This document shows, one piece after another, positions 1 through 6,533 of a DNA stretch of 9,307 nucleotides. Position 1 is the stretch's first letter, and each line of letters begins with the position of its first letter. Source of the stretch: Lachnospiraceae bacterium (GTDB taxonomy: Bacteria > Bacillota > Clostridia > Lachnospirales > Lachnospiraceae); the NCBI GenBank assembly GCA_019424135.1, contig JAHYZZ010000017.1:42190-51496 (forward strand), in the 5' to 3' direction. Made by a program: the position numbers and the translations under genes. Under the pieces are notes generated by a model. The model did not search any database. It was not told the DNA's origin and saw only the letters and a program-made list of their open reading frames with translations.

Positions 1-108
1 TTTGTGACACCTAAGGACATTGACGAGACGGTAAAACGGATCAGCTATACCATCTCGGAAGCACTGAATGAATTGTTTTCTTCCGGACATGCTCATAATC
101 TATCGTAA
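1..108 (+). CDS. gpr: GPR germination protease, C-terminal end (partial)
   Basis: The open frame enters at base 1 and stops at TAA 106-108, leaving the last 35 residues. They begin FVTPKDIDETVKRIS and continue with a helix containing EALNELF. The pattern 'TPK-[ED]-[IV]-D followed by an amphipathic helix' is how GPR spore proteases end. GPR degrades the small acid-soluble proteins that coat spore DNA, releasing amino acids at germination. The call rests partly on context: gpr directly upstream of spoIIP is a known arrangement in Bacillus and many Clostridia. The catalytic region lies outside the window, so function cannot be checked here. The last 16 bases overlap the candidate sigma-E promoter of spoIIP. 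Confidence 0.75.
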   Translation, partial: FVTPKDIDETVKRISYTISEALNELFSSGHAHNLS

Positions 109-121
109 GATCTCATATAGT
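93..121 (+). promoter_or_regulatory. Candidate sigma-E promoter for spoIIP
   Basis: A -35-like TCATAAT (93-99) and a -10-like CATATAGT (114-121) are separated by 14 bases. The Bacillus sigma-E consensus is roughly KMATATT, 14-15 bases, CATACAMT, so the match is 6 of 7 and 6 of 8 with correct spacing. A start site would fall near 128, giving a leader of about 27 bases before the spoIIP start. The -35 lies inside the last codons of gpr. In Bacillus subtilis spoIIP is known to have its own sigma-E promoter in addition to read-through from gpr, which fits. The promoter is inferred from consensus only. Confidence 0.55.
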
Positions 122-154
122 GTTAAAACATGAGAAGGAAAGAATGGTGATAGC

Positions 155-1345
155 GTGGACAGAAGACACCATGTTAACAGGCTTTTGATCCTGTGCACAG
201 GATGTGTGTTGGGAATTTATACCTGTATCAGTCTCCTTGGGGTACATGCAGACAGGATTCTAGAGAGGGTTTCCGGGGAAGTCAGACAGATCATCCTAGA
301 CGAGGCGGCAAGGACATATCTGACAGGTATGACTTATCAAAAAGAGGAAGATGGATCAGCCGGTACATGGATTGCAAAGAAGGCCATGGATCTGATTCCC
401 ATCGGAACATATGCGGTGGGAAGATTGTCGGTGGATACGGATGTGGAGGATAAGGAGACTTTTGAGAAAATTCTGGCACAGCAGGAGAGCGATGAAAACG
501 CGGTGGACGAGGACGGCAATCTGATCGGAGAGAATAAAAATTCCGCTGCCAGTATAGAAACCTCGGAGCCTGCCATTGACACATCCATGGAAAAACTGTC
601 CGATTATGAATATCTTCTGGGAAATTTTTATACGGTAGACAGCAGTACTATGGCTGATCCAGATCTGATCAACGCAGAAAAACTTCTGGGAAAGGATCTA
701 AAGATCAATAAGAGTACCGGAGGCCCCAAGATCTTGATCTATCATACCCATTCTCAGGAAACCTTTGCGGATTCTGTCCCGGGAGATACCAGTACATCTA
801 TCCTGGGGATCGGGGAATATTTAGCCCGGCTTTTAAATGATACCTACGGTATCGAAACATTACATCATCAAGGCGTTTATGATCTGATCAATGGAAAATT
901 AGATCGTAGTATGGCATATCAGCTGGCTGAGCCGGAGATTGCAAAGATTCTAGAGGAAAATCCCAGCATCGAAGTGGTGATTGATCTGCATCGCGACGGG
1001 GTGGGAGAAGGAACTCATCTGGTGACAGAGATCGATGGGAAGCCAACGGCGCAGATCATGTTTTTTAACGGATTAAGCCGCAGTAGAGCCAATGGAGAGA
1101 TTGGCTATCTTGCAAATCCATATATTGAAGATAATCTGGCTTTTTCCCTGCAGATGCAGATTAAGGCTGCGCAAAAGTATCCTGGATTTACCAGACATAT
1201 TTATCTTCGCGCCTATCGGTATAATATGCATCTGGCGCCAAAGACTCTTCTGGTAGAAGCCGGGGCACAGACCAATACGGTAGAGGAGATGAAAAATGCT
1301 ATGGAGGTGCTGGCAGACACACTAGATTCTGTGCTTACCGAATAA
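155..1345 (+). CDS. spoIIP: Stage II sporulation protein P (SpoIIP amidase/endopeptidase)
   Basis: SpoIIP is a membrane-anchored, zinc-dependent peptidoglycan hydrolase. With SpoIID and SpoIIM it drives septal thinning and migration of the mother-cell membrane around the forespore. The 396-residue product has one hydrophobic segment near residues 9-29 (signal anchor), an acidic low-complexity linker (about 93-150), and the amidase-like domain from about 190 to the end. Family signatures visible are PKILIYHTHSQETF (191-204), with H197, H199 and E202 as likely metal/catalytic residues, VVIDLHRDG (274-282), and KTLLVEAGAQTNT (363-375) with E368. The start is GTG at 155, the only start codon between the upstream in-frame stop (131-133) and the conserved anchor. 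GGTGAT (146-151) can pair with the distal part of the anti-Shine-Dalgarno sequence, and AAGGA lies at 135-139. The linker is less conserved, as usual in this family. Identification is firm. Confidence 0.95.
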   Translation: MDRRHHVNRLLILCTGCVLGIYTCISLLGVHADRILERVSGEVRQIILDEAARTYLTGMTYQKEEDGSAGTWIAKKAMDLIPIGTYAVGRLSVDTDVEDKETFEKILAQQESDENAVDEDGNLIGENKNSAASIETSEPAIDTSMEKLSDYEYLLGNFYTVDSSTMADPDLINAEKLLGKDLKINKSTGGPKILIYHTHSQETFADSVPGDTSTSILGIGEYLARLLNDTYGIETLHHQGVYDLINGKLDRSMAYQLAEPEIAKILEENPSIEVVIDLHRDGVGEGTHLVTEIDGKPTAQIMFFNGLSRSRANGEIGYLANPYIEDNLAFSLQMQIKAAQKYPGFTRHIYLRAYRYNMHLAPKTLLVEAGAQTNTVEEMKNAMEVLADTLDSVLTE

Positions 1346-1371
1346 AATGTGTTTGATTCACACCACATTTT
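1344..1371 (+). terminator. AT-rich inverted repeat at the spoIIP stop, possible weak terminator
   Basis: AAAATGTG (1344-1351) pairs perfectly with CACATTTT (1364-1371) around a 12-base loop. Inside it, GTGT (1349-1352) could instead pair with ACAC (1360-1363). The left arm includes the last two bases of the spoIIP stop codon. The 3' arm ends in four T, but GTGC follows rather than a T-run, so as an intrinsic terminator it would be weak. No other terminator is seen between spoIIP and the next gene. Confidence 0.35.
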
Positions 1372-1439
1372 GTGCTAAGATAGGTGCAGTATGGCATAGT
1401 ATGTCTGCCGGAATGCTTGGAAAGAAAGGAAAACGTGTG

Positions 1440-3362
1440 ATGGCGAAAAAAAATACATATGATGCAGAAAGCATTTCTATCTTAGAGGGATTGGAGGCGG
1501 TTCGAAAGCGGCCAGGAATGTATATTGGAAGCGTATCTACCAAAGGACTGAACCATTTAATCTACGAGATGGTGGATAACTCGGTGGACGAGCATCTGGC
1601 CGGGTTCTGTAGTGAGATACATGTGGTCCTTGAAAAAGACGGATCGGCCACGGTTTCAGATAATGGTCGGGGTGTGCCGGTAGATTTACATTCTACTGGT
1701 GTCTCGGCAGCACGTGTAGTTTATACGACGCTGCATGCCGGGGGGAAATTTGATGATACGGTATATAAGACCAGCGGAGGCCTGCACGGAGTGGGTTCTT
1801 CGGTGGTCAATGCCTTGTCCGCCCACATGGATGTAGAGATTAGCCGGGATGGATATATTTATCATGACCGGTATGAAAAGGGAAAGCCAGTGATTGAACT
1901 GGAGGATGGACTTCTTCCGGTAATTGGAAAAACCAGAAAAACTGGAACAAAGGTAAATTTCCTCCCAGATGACACGATCTTTGAAAAGACCCGATTCCGG
2001 GCAGATGAGGTGAAAAGCCGGATGCATGAGACAGCATATTTGAATCCGGCACTTACCATCATTTTCGAGGACCGACGGGGAGAAGTGACAGAACATATTG
2101 AATATCATGAACCCGACGGAATCCTTGGATTTATCCGTGAACTGAATGAAAAAAAAGAACTGATCCACGATCCCGTCTATTTCAAAGGAGAAGCAGACGG
2201 AATCGAAGTAGAGGCAGCATTCCAATATGTCAATGAGTTTCATGAAAATGTCCTTGGATTTTGCAACAATATTTATAATGCAGAAGGCGGTACGCATCTT
2301 ACTGGATTTAAGACGACATTTACAACGGTGATCAATCAGTATGCCAGAGAGCTTGGCATTTTGAAAGAAAAAGATCCAAATTTCACCGGGTCAGATATCC
2401 GGAATGGAATGACGGCTATCGTGTCAATTAAGCATCCTGATCCCAGATTTGAAGGTCAGACAAAGACAAAGCTGGACAACCCGGATGCCGCAAAAGCAGT
2501 CAGCAAGGTGACAAACGACGAGATCATCCGTTATTTTGACCGTAATATTGAAAACTTGAAAAAAGTGATTGGATGCGCGGAGAAAGCTGCTAAGATTCGA
2601 AAAACGGAAGAAAGAGCAAAGACAAATCTTCTTACGAAGCAGAAATATTCTTTTGACAGTAATGGAAAGCTGGCCAACTGCGAGAGCAGGGACGCCGGTA
2701 AATGTGAGATCTTTATCGTGGAAGGAGACTCTGCGGGCGGTTCTGCCAAGACTGCCAGGGACCGGATGTATCAGGCCATCCTGCCTATTCGTGGTAAGAT
2801 TCTTAATGTTGAGAAGGCCAGCATCGACAAAATTCTGGCGAACGCAGAGATCAAGACGATGATTAATGCCTTTGGATGTGGCTTCTCAGAAGGCTATGGC
2901 AACGATTTCGATATCCGTAAGCTTCGGTATGACAAAATTATTATTATGGCAGATGCAGATGTAGACGGAGCTCATATTTCTACACTGCTTCTGACTTTGT
3001 TTTATCGGTTTATGCCAGAATTGATCTACGAGGGACATGTTTATATTGCTATGCCGCCCCTCTATAAAGCTATGCCAAAGAAAGGTGAAGAAGAGTATCT
3101 TTACGATGACAAGGCATTAGAAAGATACCGGAAGACACATGACGGCCCTTTCACACTGCAGCGATACAAAGGGCTTGGAGAGATGGATGCCGAGCAGCTG
3201 TGGGAGACCACTTTAAATCCAAAGACTAGGATCCTAAAGCTGGTGGAGATTGAAGATGCTCGGATGGCTTCCAGTGTCACGGAGATGTTGATGGGAACAG
3301 AGGTGCCGCCGCGTCGTTCATTCATCTATGAAAATGCCACAGAGGCAGAGCTGGATATATAA
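1440..3362 (+). CDS. parE: Type IIA DNA topoisomerase subunit B (probable topoisomerase IV ParE; GyrB-like)
   Basis: This is the ATPase/TOPRIM subunit that, with the A subunit encoded next, passes one DNA duplex through another using ATP. From ATG 1440 the product is 640 residues, normal for short GyrB/ParE. The GHKL ATPase shows E43, N47 and D50 in YEMVDNSVDE, D74 in SDNGRG, and the glycine-rich loop GGLHGVGSS (113-121). The transducer lysine is K342 in QTKTKL. The TOPRIM domain has EGDSAGGSAK (428-437) and the metal triad D505, D507, D509 in MADADVDGAH (alanine 504 where threonine is common). LPIRGKILNVEKA (448-460) and QRYKGLGEMD (574-583) follow. The core reads closer to GyrB than to typical Firmicutes ParE (which tend to have 'GKVINTEKA'). 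The ParE call comes from the partner lacking a GyrA-box. ATG 1440 has AAAGGA at 1425-1430; GTG 1437 is an alternative. An in-frame ATG at 1347 would add 31 unconserved residues and is not supported. Confidence 0.85.
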   Translation: MAKKNTYDAESISILEGLEAVRKRPGMYIGSVSTKGLNHLIYEMVDNSVDEHLAGFCSEIHVVLEKDGSATVSDNGRGVPVDLHSTGVSAARVVYTTLHAGGKFDDTVYKTSGGLHGVGSSVVNALSAHMDVEISRDGYIYHDRYEKGKPVIELEDGLLPVIGKTRKTGTKVNFLPDDTIFEKTRFRADEVKSRMHETAYLNPALTIIFEDRRGEVTEHIEYHEPDGILGFIRELNEKKELIHDPVYFKGEADGIEVEAAFQYVNEFHENVLGFCNNIYNAEGGTHLTGFKTTFTTVINQYARELGILKEKDPNFTGSDIRNGMTAIVSIKHPDPRFEGQTKTKLDNPDAAKAVSKVTNDEIIRYFDRNIENLKKVIGCAEKAAKIRKTEERAKTNLLTKQKYSFDSNGKLANCESRDAGKCEIFIVEGDSAGGSAKTARDRMYQAILPIRGKILNVEKASIDKILANAEIKTMINAFGCGFSEGYGNDFDIRKLRYDKIIIMADADVDGAHISTLLLTLFYRFMPELIYEGHVYIAMPPLYKAMPKKGEEEYLYDDKALERYRKTHDGPFTLQRYKGLGEMDAEQLWETTLNPKTRILKLVEIEDARMASSVTEMLMGTEVPPRRSFIYENATEAELDI

Positions 3363-3370
3363 GCGGGTAC

Positions 3371-3390
3371 ACCCCAGATTCCATTTGGGT
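3371..3390 (+). repeat. Short hairpin after the parE stop
   Basis: Nine bases after the parE stop, ACCC (3371-3374) pairs with GGGT (3387-3390). After bulged C3375, AGAT (3376-3379) pairs with ATTT (3383-3386), including one G-U pair, leaving a TCC loop. No T-run follows, so this is not a standard intrinsic terminator. It overlaps the direct repeat GGGTACAC seen at 3365-3372 and 3387-3394. It could protect the 3' end of parE mRNA or mark a processing point; no function can be assigned from sequence alone. Confidence 0.35.
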
Positions 3391-3408
3391 ACACGGTAAA
3401 ATGCAAAA

Positions 3409-3443
3409 CAGGACGTAGACCAATGCAAAAAGTCTACGTCCTG
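3409..3443 (+). promoter_or_regulatory. Perfect 12-bp inverted repeat immediately 5' of the parC ribosome binding site
   Basis: CAGGACGTAGAC (3409-3420) and GTCTACGTCCTG (3432-3443) are exact reverse complements around an 11-base loop (3421-3431). The parC Shine-Dalgarno AAAGGAG starts at 3444, the next base. As RNA the stem would sit just upstream of the ribosome landing site without covering it. As DNA the two arms would present a two-fold symmetric site with half-sites about two helical turns apart. There is no T-run after the stem, so simple termination is unlikely. A role in setting parC expression relative to parE is inference. Confidence 0.6.
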
Positions 3444-3456
3444 AAAGGAGAGTTTT

Positions 3457-5697
3457 ATGCAAGATACACAGATTATCAGAACCGAATATTCCGATGTGAT
3501 GAAGAAATCATACATTGATTATGCCATGAGTGTGATCGTCGCCCGGGCATTGCCGGACGTGAGGGATGGATTAAAGCCGGTGCAGCGCAGGACTCTTTAT
3601 GACATGTATGAGCTGGGAATCCGTTATGATAGACCTTACCGGAAATGTGCGCGTATCGTAGGGGATACCATGGGTAAGTATCATCCTCATGGGGACAGTT
3701 CCATTTATGAAGCGTTGGTAGTAATGGCCCAGGATTTTAAGAAGGGCATGACGTTGGTGGATGGTCATGGGAATTTTGGCTCTATCGAGGGAGACGGAGC
3801 AGCAGCCATGCGTTATACAGAGGCAAGGCTTGAGAAACTGACCCAGGAGGTGTTCTTAAGTGACCTGGATAAGGATATCGTGGACTTTGTGCCTAATTTT
3901 GACGAGACAGAAAAGGAGCCGTCTGTACTTCCAGTGCGGATTCCCAATCTTCTGGTCAACGGTGCAGAGGGAATCGCGGTAGGTATGGCTACCAGTATCC
4001 CTACCCACAATCTTTGTGAGGTCATTGATGCAGTGAAGGCCTATATGAAGAATGACGAGATTAGCACAAAACAGCTGATGAAGTATATCAAAGGGCCTGA
4101 TTTTCCAACAGGAGGAATCGTAATCAATCAGGATGAGCTGCCGGCCATTTACGAGTCTGGGACAGGCAAGATCAAGATCCGTGGAAAGGTGGAAGTGGAG
4201 GAGTTAAAAGGTGGCCGGAAACGTCTGGTGATTACAGAGATTCCTTATACCATGATCGGAGCTGGAATTAGTAAATTTTTAAATGACGTGTTTTCGCTGG
4301 TAGAATCCAAGAAGACTAATGATATCACTGATATCTCCAACCAGTCGTCTAAAGAAGGAATCCGGATTGTCATTGAACTGAAAAAAGGAGCGGATGTAGA
4401 GAATCTGACGAACATGCTCTATAAGAAGACCAGGCTTGAGGATACATTCGGCGTAAATATGCTGGCTGTAGCACAGGGACGCCCCGAGACTATGGGATTA
4501 AAGCAGATCATCGAGCATCATGTGGACTTCCAGTTCGAGCTTGCCACAAGAAAATATAAAACGCTGCTAAAAAAGGAACAAGACAAGAAGGAGATCCAGG
4601 AAGGACTGATGAAGGCCTGCGATGTGATTGATCTGATCATCGAGATTCTCAGGGGAAGCCAGTCGGTCAAAGATGCCAGGGAATGTCTCACAAAAGGTGT
4701 GACAGAGAATATCAAATTTAAATCCAGTATCTCTCGGAAGATGGCGGCTATGCTGCGGTTTACCGAGCGGCAGGCAACTGCCATCCTGGAAATGCGTCTG
4801 TACCGGCTGATTGGACTGGAGATTGAGGCACTGGCCAGGGAACACGAAGAAACATTGAAGAATATCGCACGGTATGAGGATATTTTAAACCATTATGACT
4901 CCATGGCGGAGGTTATTATCCAGGATCTCGACAAGATCAGGAAGGAGTTTGGCAAGAAACGCCGGACTGTGATTGAAAATGGGGTGGAAGCTGTCTATGA
5001 AGAACATAAGATTGAAGAGCAGGACGTAATCTTTTTGATGGATCGTTTCGGTTATGCCAGGACCATCGATGTTAGCACATATGAGAGAAATAAAGAGGCG
5101 GCAGATACAGAAAATAAGGTTGTCATTTCCTGTAAAAACACAGGAAAGATCTGTCTCTTTACCAATACGGGAAAGATGCACCAGATCAAGGTTTTGGATC
5201 TCCCGTTTGGAAAATTCCGTGACAAGGGCGTGCCGGTTGATAATGTCAGCAATTTCGACAGCACCCAGGAAGAAGCGGTCTATCTGTGTGATGCGGAACA
5301 GATGCGATGTGCGAAGCTTCTGTTTGCCACAAAACAGGGGATGATCAAAAAAGTAGAAGGCACAGAGTTCCAGGTAGCAAAGCGGACCATCGTAGCCACA
5401 AAGCTGCAGACAGAGGATGAACTGGTCAGTGTTCAAGTCATTACCGAAAATCAGAATGTGGTTCTTCAGACAAAAGAAGGTTATTTTCTTCGCTTTCTTG
5501 CTGAAGAAGTGTCAGAAAAGAAAAAAGGTGCCATTGGCGTACGGGGCATCCGTCTAAAAAAGAAAGATGAACTGCAACATGTCTATCTGTTCGAAGAAGG
5601 CAGTGAAGTTAAAGTGAAATACGGCGAAAAAGAAGTGTCTCTGAACCGGTTGAAAATGGCAAAACGTGATGGAAACGGGACAAAAACGAGAGGATAG
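3457..5697 (+). CDS. parC: Type IIA DNA topoisomerase subunit A (probable topoisomerase IV ParC)
   Basis: This is the DNA-cleaving subunit partnering the upstream B subunit. The product has 746 residues, within the range of ParC and shorter than most GyrA. The winged-helix region contains GKYHPHGDSSIYEALV (73-88), the quinolone-resistance region, with the usual sensitive residues S81 and E85. The catalytic tyrosine is Y120 in AMRYTEARL. The tower and coiled-coil gate follow (to about 515), then a beta-pinwheel C-terminal domain from about 523. The first blade has FGYARTIDVSTYERNKEAAD where gyrase carries the QRRGGKG-type GyrA-box, and no such box occurs anywhere. FGKFRDKGVPVDNV (584-597) resembles the ParC blade with W/F-K/R-D-x-G. 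The ATG at 3457 has AAAGGAG at 3444-3450. Core motifs such as ARIVGDTMGKYHPHGD and EGDGAAAMRY are nevertheless gyrase-like. Without a GyrA-box, relaxation/decatenation rather than negative supercoiling is expected. A canonical gyrA elsewhere in the genome is assumed, not seen. Confidence 0.85.
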   Translation: MQDTQIIRTEYSDVMKKSYIDYAMSVIVARALPDVRDGLKPVQRRTLYDMYELGIRYDRPYRKCARIVGDTMGKYHPHGDSSIYEALVVMAQDFKKGMTLVDGHGNFGSIEGDGAAAMRYTEARLEKLTQEVFLSDLDKDIVDFVPNFDETEKEPSVLPVRIPNLLVNGAEGIAVGMATSIPTHNLCEVIDAVKAYMKNDEISTKQLMKYIKGPDFPTGGIVINQDELPAIYESGTGKIKIRGKVEVEELKGGRKRLVITEIPYTMIGAGISKFLNDVFSLVESKKTNDITDISNQSSKEGIRIVIELKKGADVENLTNMLYKKTRLEDTFGVNMLAVAQGRPETMGLKQIIEHHVDFQFELATRKYKTLLKKEQDKKEIQEGLMKACDVIDLIIEILRGSQSVKDARECLTKGVTENIKFKSSISRKMAAMLRFTERQATAILEMRLYRLIGLEIEALAREHEETLKNIARYEDILNHYDSMAEVIIQDLDKIRKEFGKKRRTVIENGVEAVYEEHKIEEQDVIFLMDRFGYARTIDVSTYERNKEAADTENKVVISCKNTGKICLFTNTGKMHQIKVLDLPFGKFRDKGVPVDNVSNFDSTQEEAVYLCDAEQMRCAKLLFATKQGMIKKVEGTEFQVAKRTIVATKLQTEDELVSVQVITENQNVVLQTKEGYFLRFLAEEVSEKKKGAIGVRGIRLKKKDELQHVYLFEEGSEVKVKYGEKEVSLNRLKMAKRDGNGTKTRG

Positions 5698-5705
5698 AAA
5701 AAATC

Positions 5706-6533
5706 ATGATTCAAGAGATTGCACCAAAAAAATTCGATAATGCTTACCATCCTATGCCGCAAAGACCAGGGGACATCCTCTTGTGTTATGATGGAGGGAA
5801 AATTTTGTTAAAAGAGGAGAAAGGTAGAATTTGTTATCCTTTGGCAGCAGAAGCAGAAACCGAGAAAAATATTTATCTTTTTTCTATTGACGACGAACGC
5901 TTTTATCTTGGCAGTAAAGACCAGGCGGAAGATCTTCTTTGCAAAGGATACCATTGGGAAGCTACCCGGATCCTCCGACATGCTCAACCGAAATATCTTA
6001 GGTTTGCTGGGATCACTGGCTGGCAGCTTCATAGCTGGTACGAAAGCCGCAGGTTCTGCGGCAGATGCGGAAGACCCATGATTCCAGATGAGAATGAGCG
6101 GATGATGCGGTGTCCACAATGCGGTCTGATGGAATTTCCAAAAATCTGTCCGGCAGTGATCATCGGTGTGACGGATGGAGACCGGATATTAATGAGCAAA
6201 TATGCCGGACGAGAATACAAATCCTATGCCCTGCTTGCTGGTTTCAATGAAGTAGGTGAAACCATCGAGGAGACGGTGCAGAGGGAAGTGATGGAAGAAG
6301 TAGGATTAAAGGTGAAAAATATTACGTATTATAAAAGTCAGCCCTGGTCTTTTTCGGATACACTGCTTCTGGGATTTTTCTGCCAGCTGGATGGCACAGA
6401 TGAGATCCGGCTGGATAGGCAGGAGCTGGCTTTGGCAGAGTGGGTCAGACGGGAAGATATGAAGATGGAACCGGACGATCTAAGCCTGACTAACGAGATG
6501 ATGCTTGCCTTTCAGAACGGAGAATGGTCATGA
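5706..6533 (+). CDS. nudC: NudC-type NADH pyrophosphatase / Nudix hydrolase with zinc ribbon
   Basis: NudC enzymes hydrolyse NAD(H) to NMN(H) and AMP, and in E. coli also remove NAD caps from RNA. The 275-residue protein has a variable N-terminal domain (1-110) and a zinc ribbon with C118, C121, C136 and C139 (CGRCG, CPQCG). The complete Nudix box at 179-201 fits G-x5-E-x7-REUxEExGU (GFNEVGE at its start, REVMEEVGL at its end). The NudC-specific motif downstream reads SQPWSFSDT (211-219), compared with SQPWPFPxS in the classical definition. This marks the NADH-pyrophosphatase subfamily but with substitutions, so substrate preference is less certain. The start ATG lies 8 bases after the parC stop, with AGAGGA (5689-5694) just before that stop as ribosome binding site, so it is probably co-transcribed with parC. 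The 3' end overlaps vanZ by 4 bases. Confidence 0.85.
   Translation: MIQEIAPKKFDNAYHPMPQRPGDILLCYDGGKILLKEEKGRICYPLAAEAETEKNIYLFSIDDERFYLGSKDQAEDLLCKGYHWEATRILRHAQPKYLRFAGITGWQLHSWYESRRFCGRCGRPMIPDENERMMRCPQCGLMEFPKICPAVIIGVTDGDRILMSKYAGREYKSYALLAGFNEVGETIEETVQREVMEEVGLKVKNITYYKSQPWSFSDTLLLGFFCQLDGTDEIRLDRQELALAEWVRREDMKMEPDDLSLTNEMMLAFQNGEWS

Noticed and set aside
111..135. TCTCAT / ATGAGA hairpin between gpr and spoIIP
   Set aside because: The stem is only 6 bp with a 13-base loop and no T-run; it is probably incidental to the sigma-E -10 region.
1370..1400. Possible promoter for parE (TTGTGC and CATAGT with TGG before it)
   Set aside because: The spacing of 19 bases and weak boxes fall short of a supportable call; parE may be transcribed from elsewhere.
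1347..1439. N-terminal extension of the topoisomerase B subunit from ATG 1347
   Set aside because: The 31 added residues do not resemble the family, the ATG lies in the inverted repeat just after the spoIIP stop, and ATG 1440 has a proper ribosome site and the conserved MAKK-x-YDA start.
1686..2297. 203-codon open frame on the minus strand
   Set aside because: It lies wholly within the strongly conserved topoisomerase B gene, and its translation shows no recognisable motif and is cysteine/phenylalanine rich as expected of a shadow.
4885..5436. 183-codon open frame on the minus strand
   Set aside because: It is a shadow of parC with no ribosome site or family motif.
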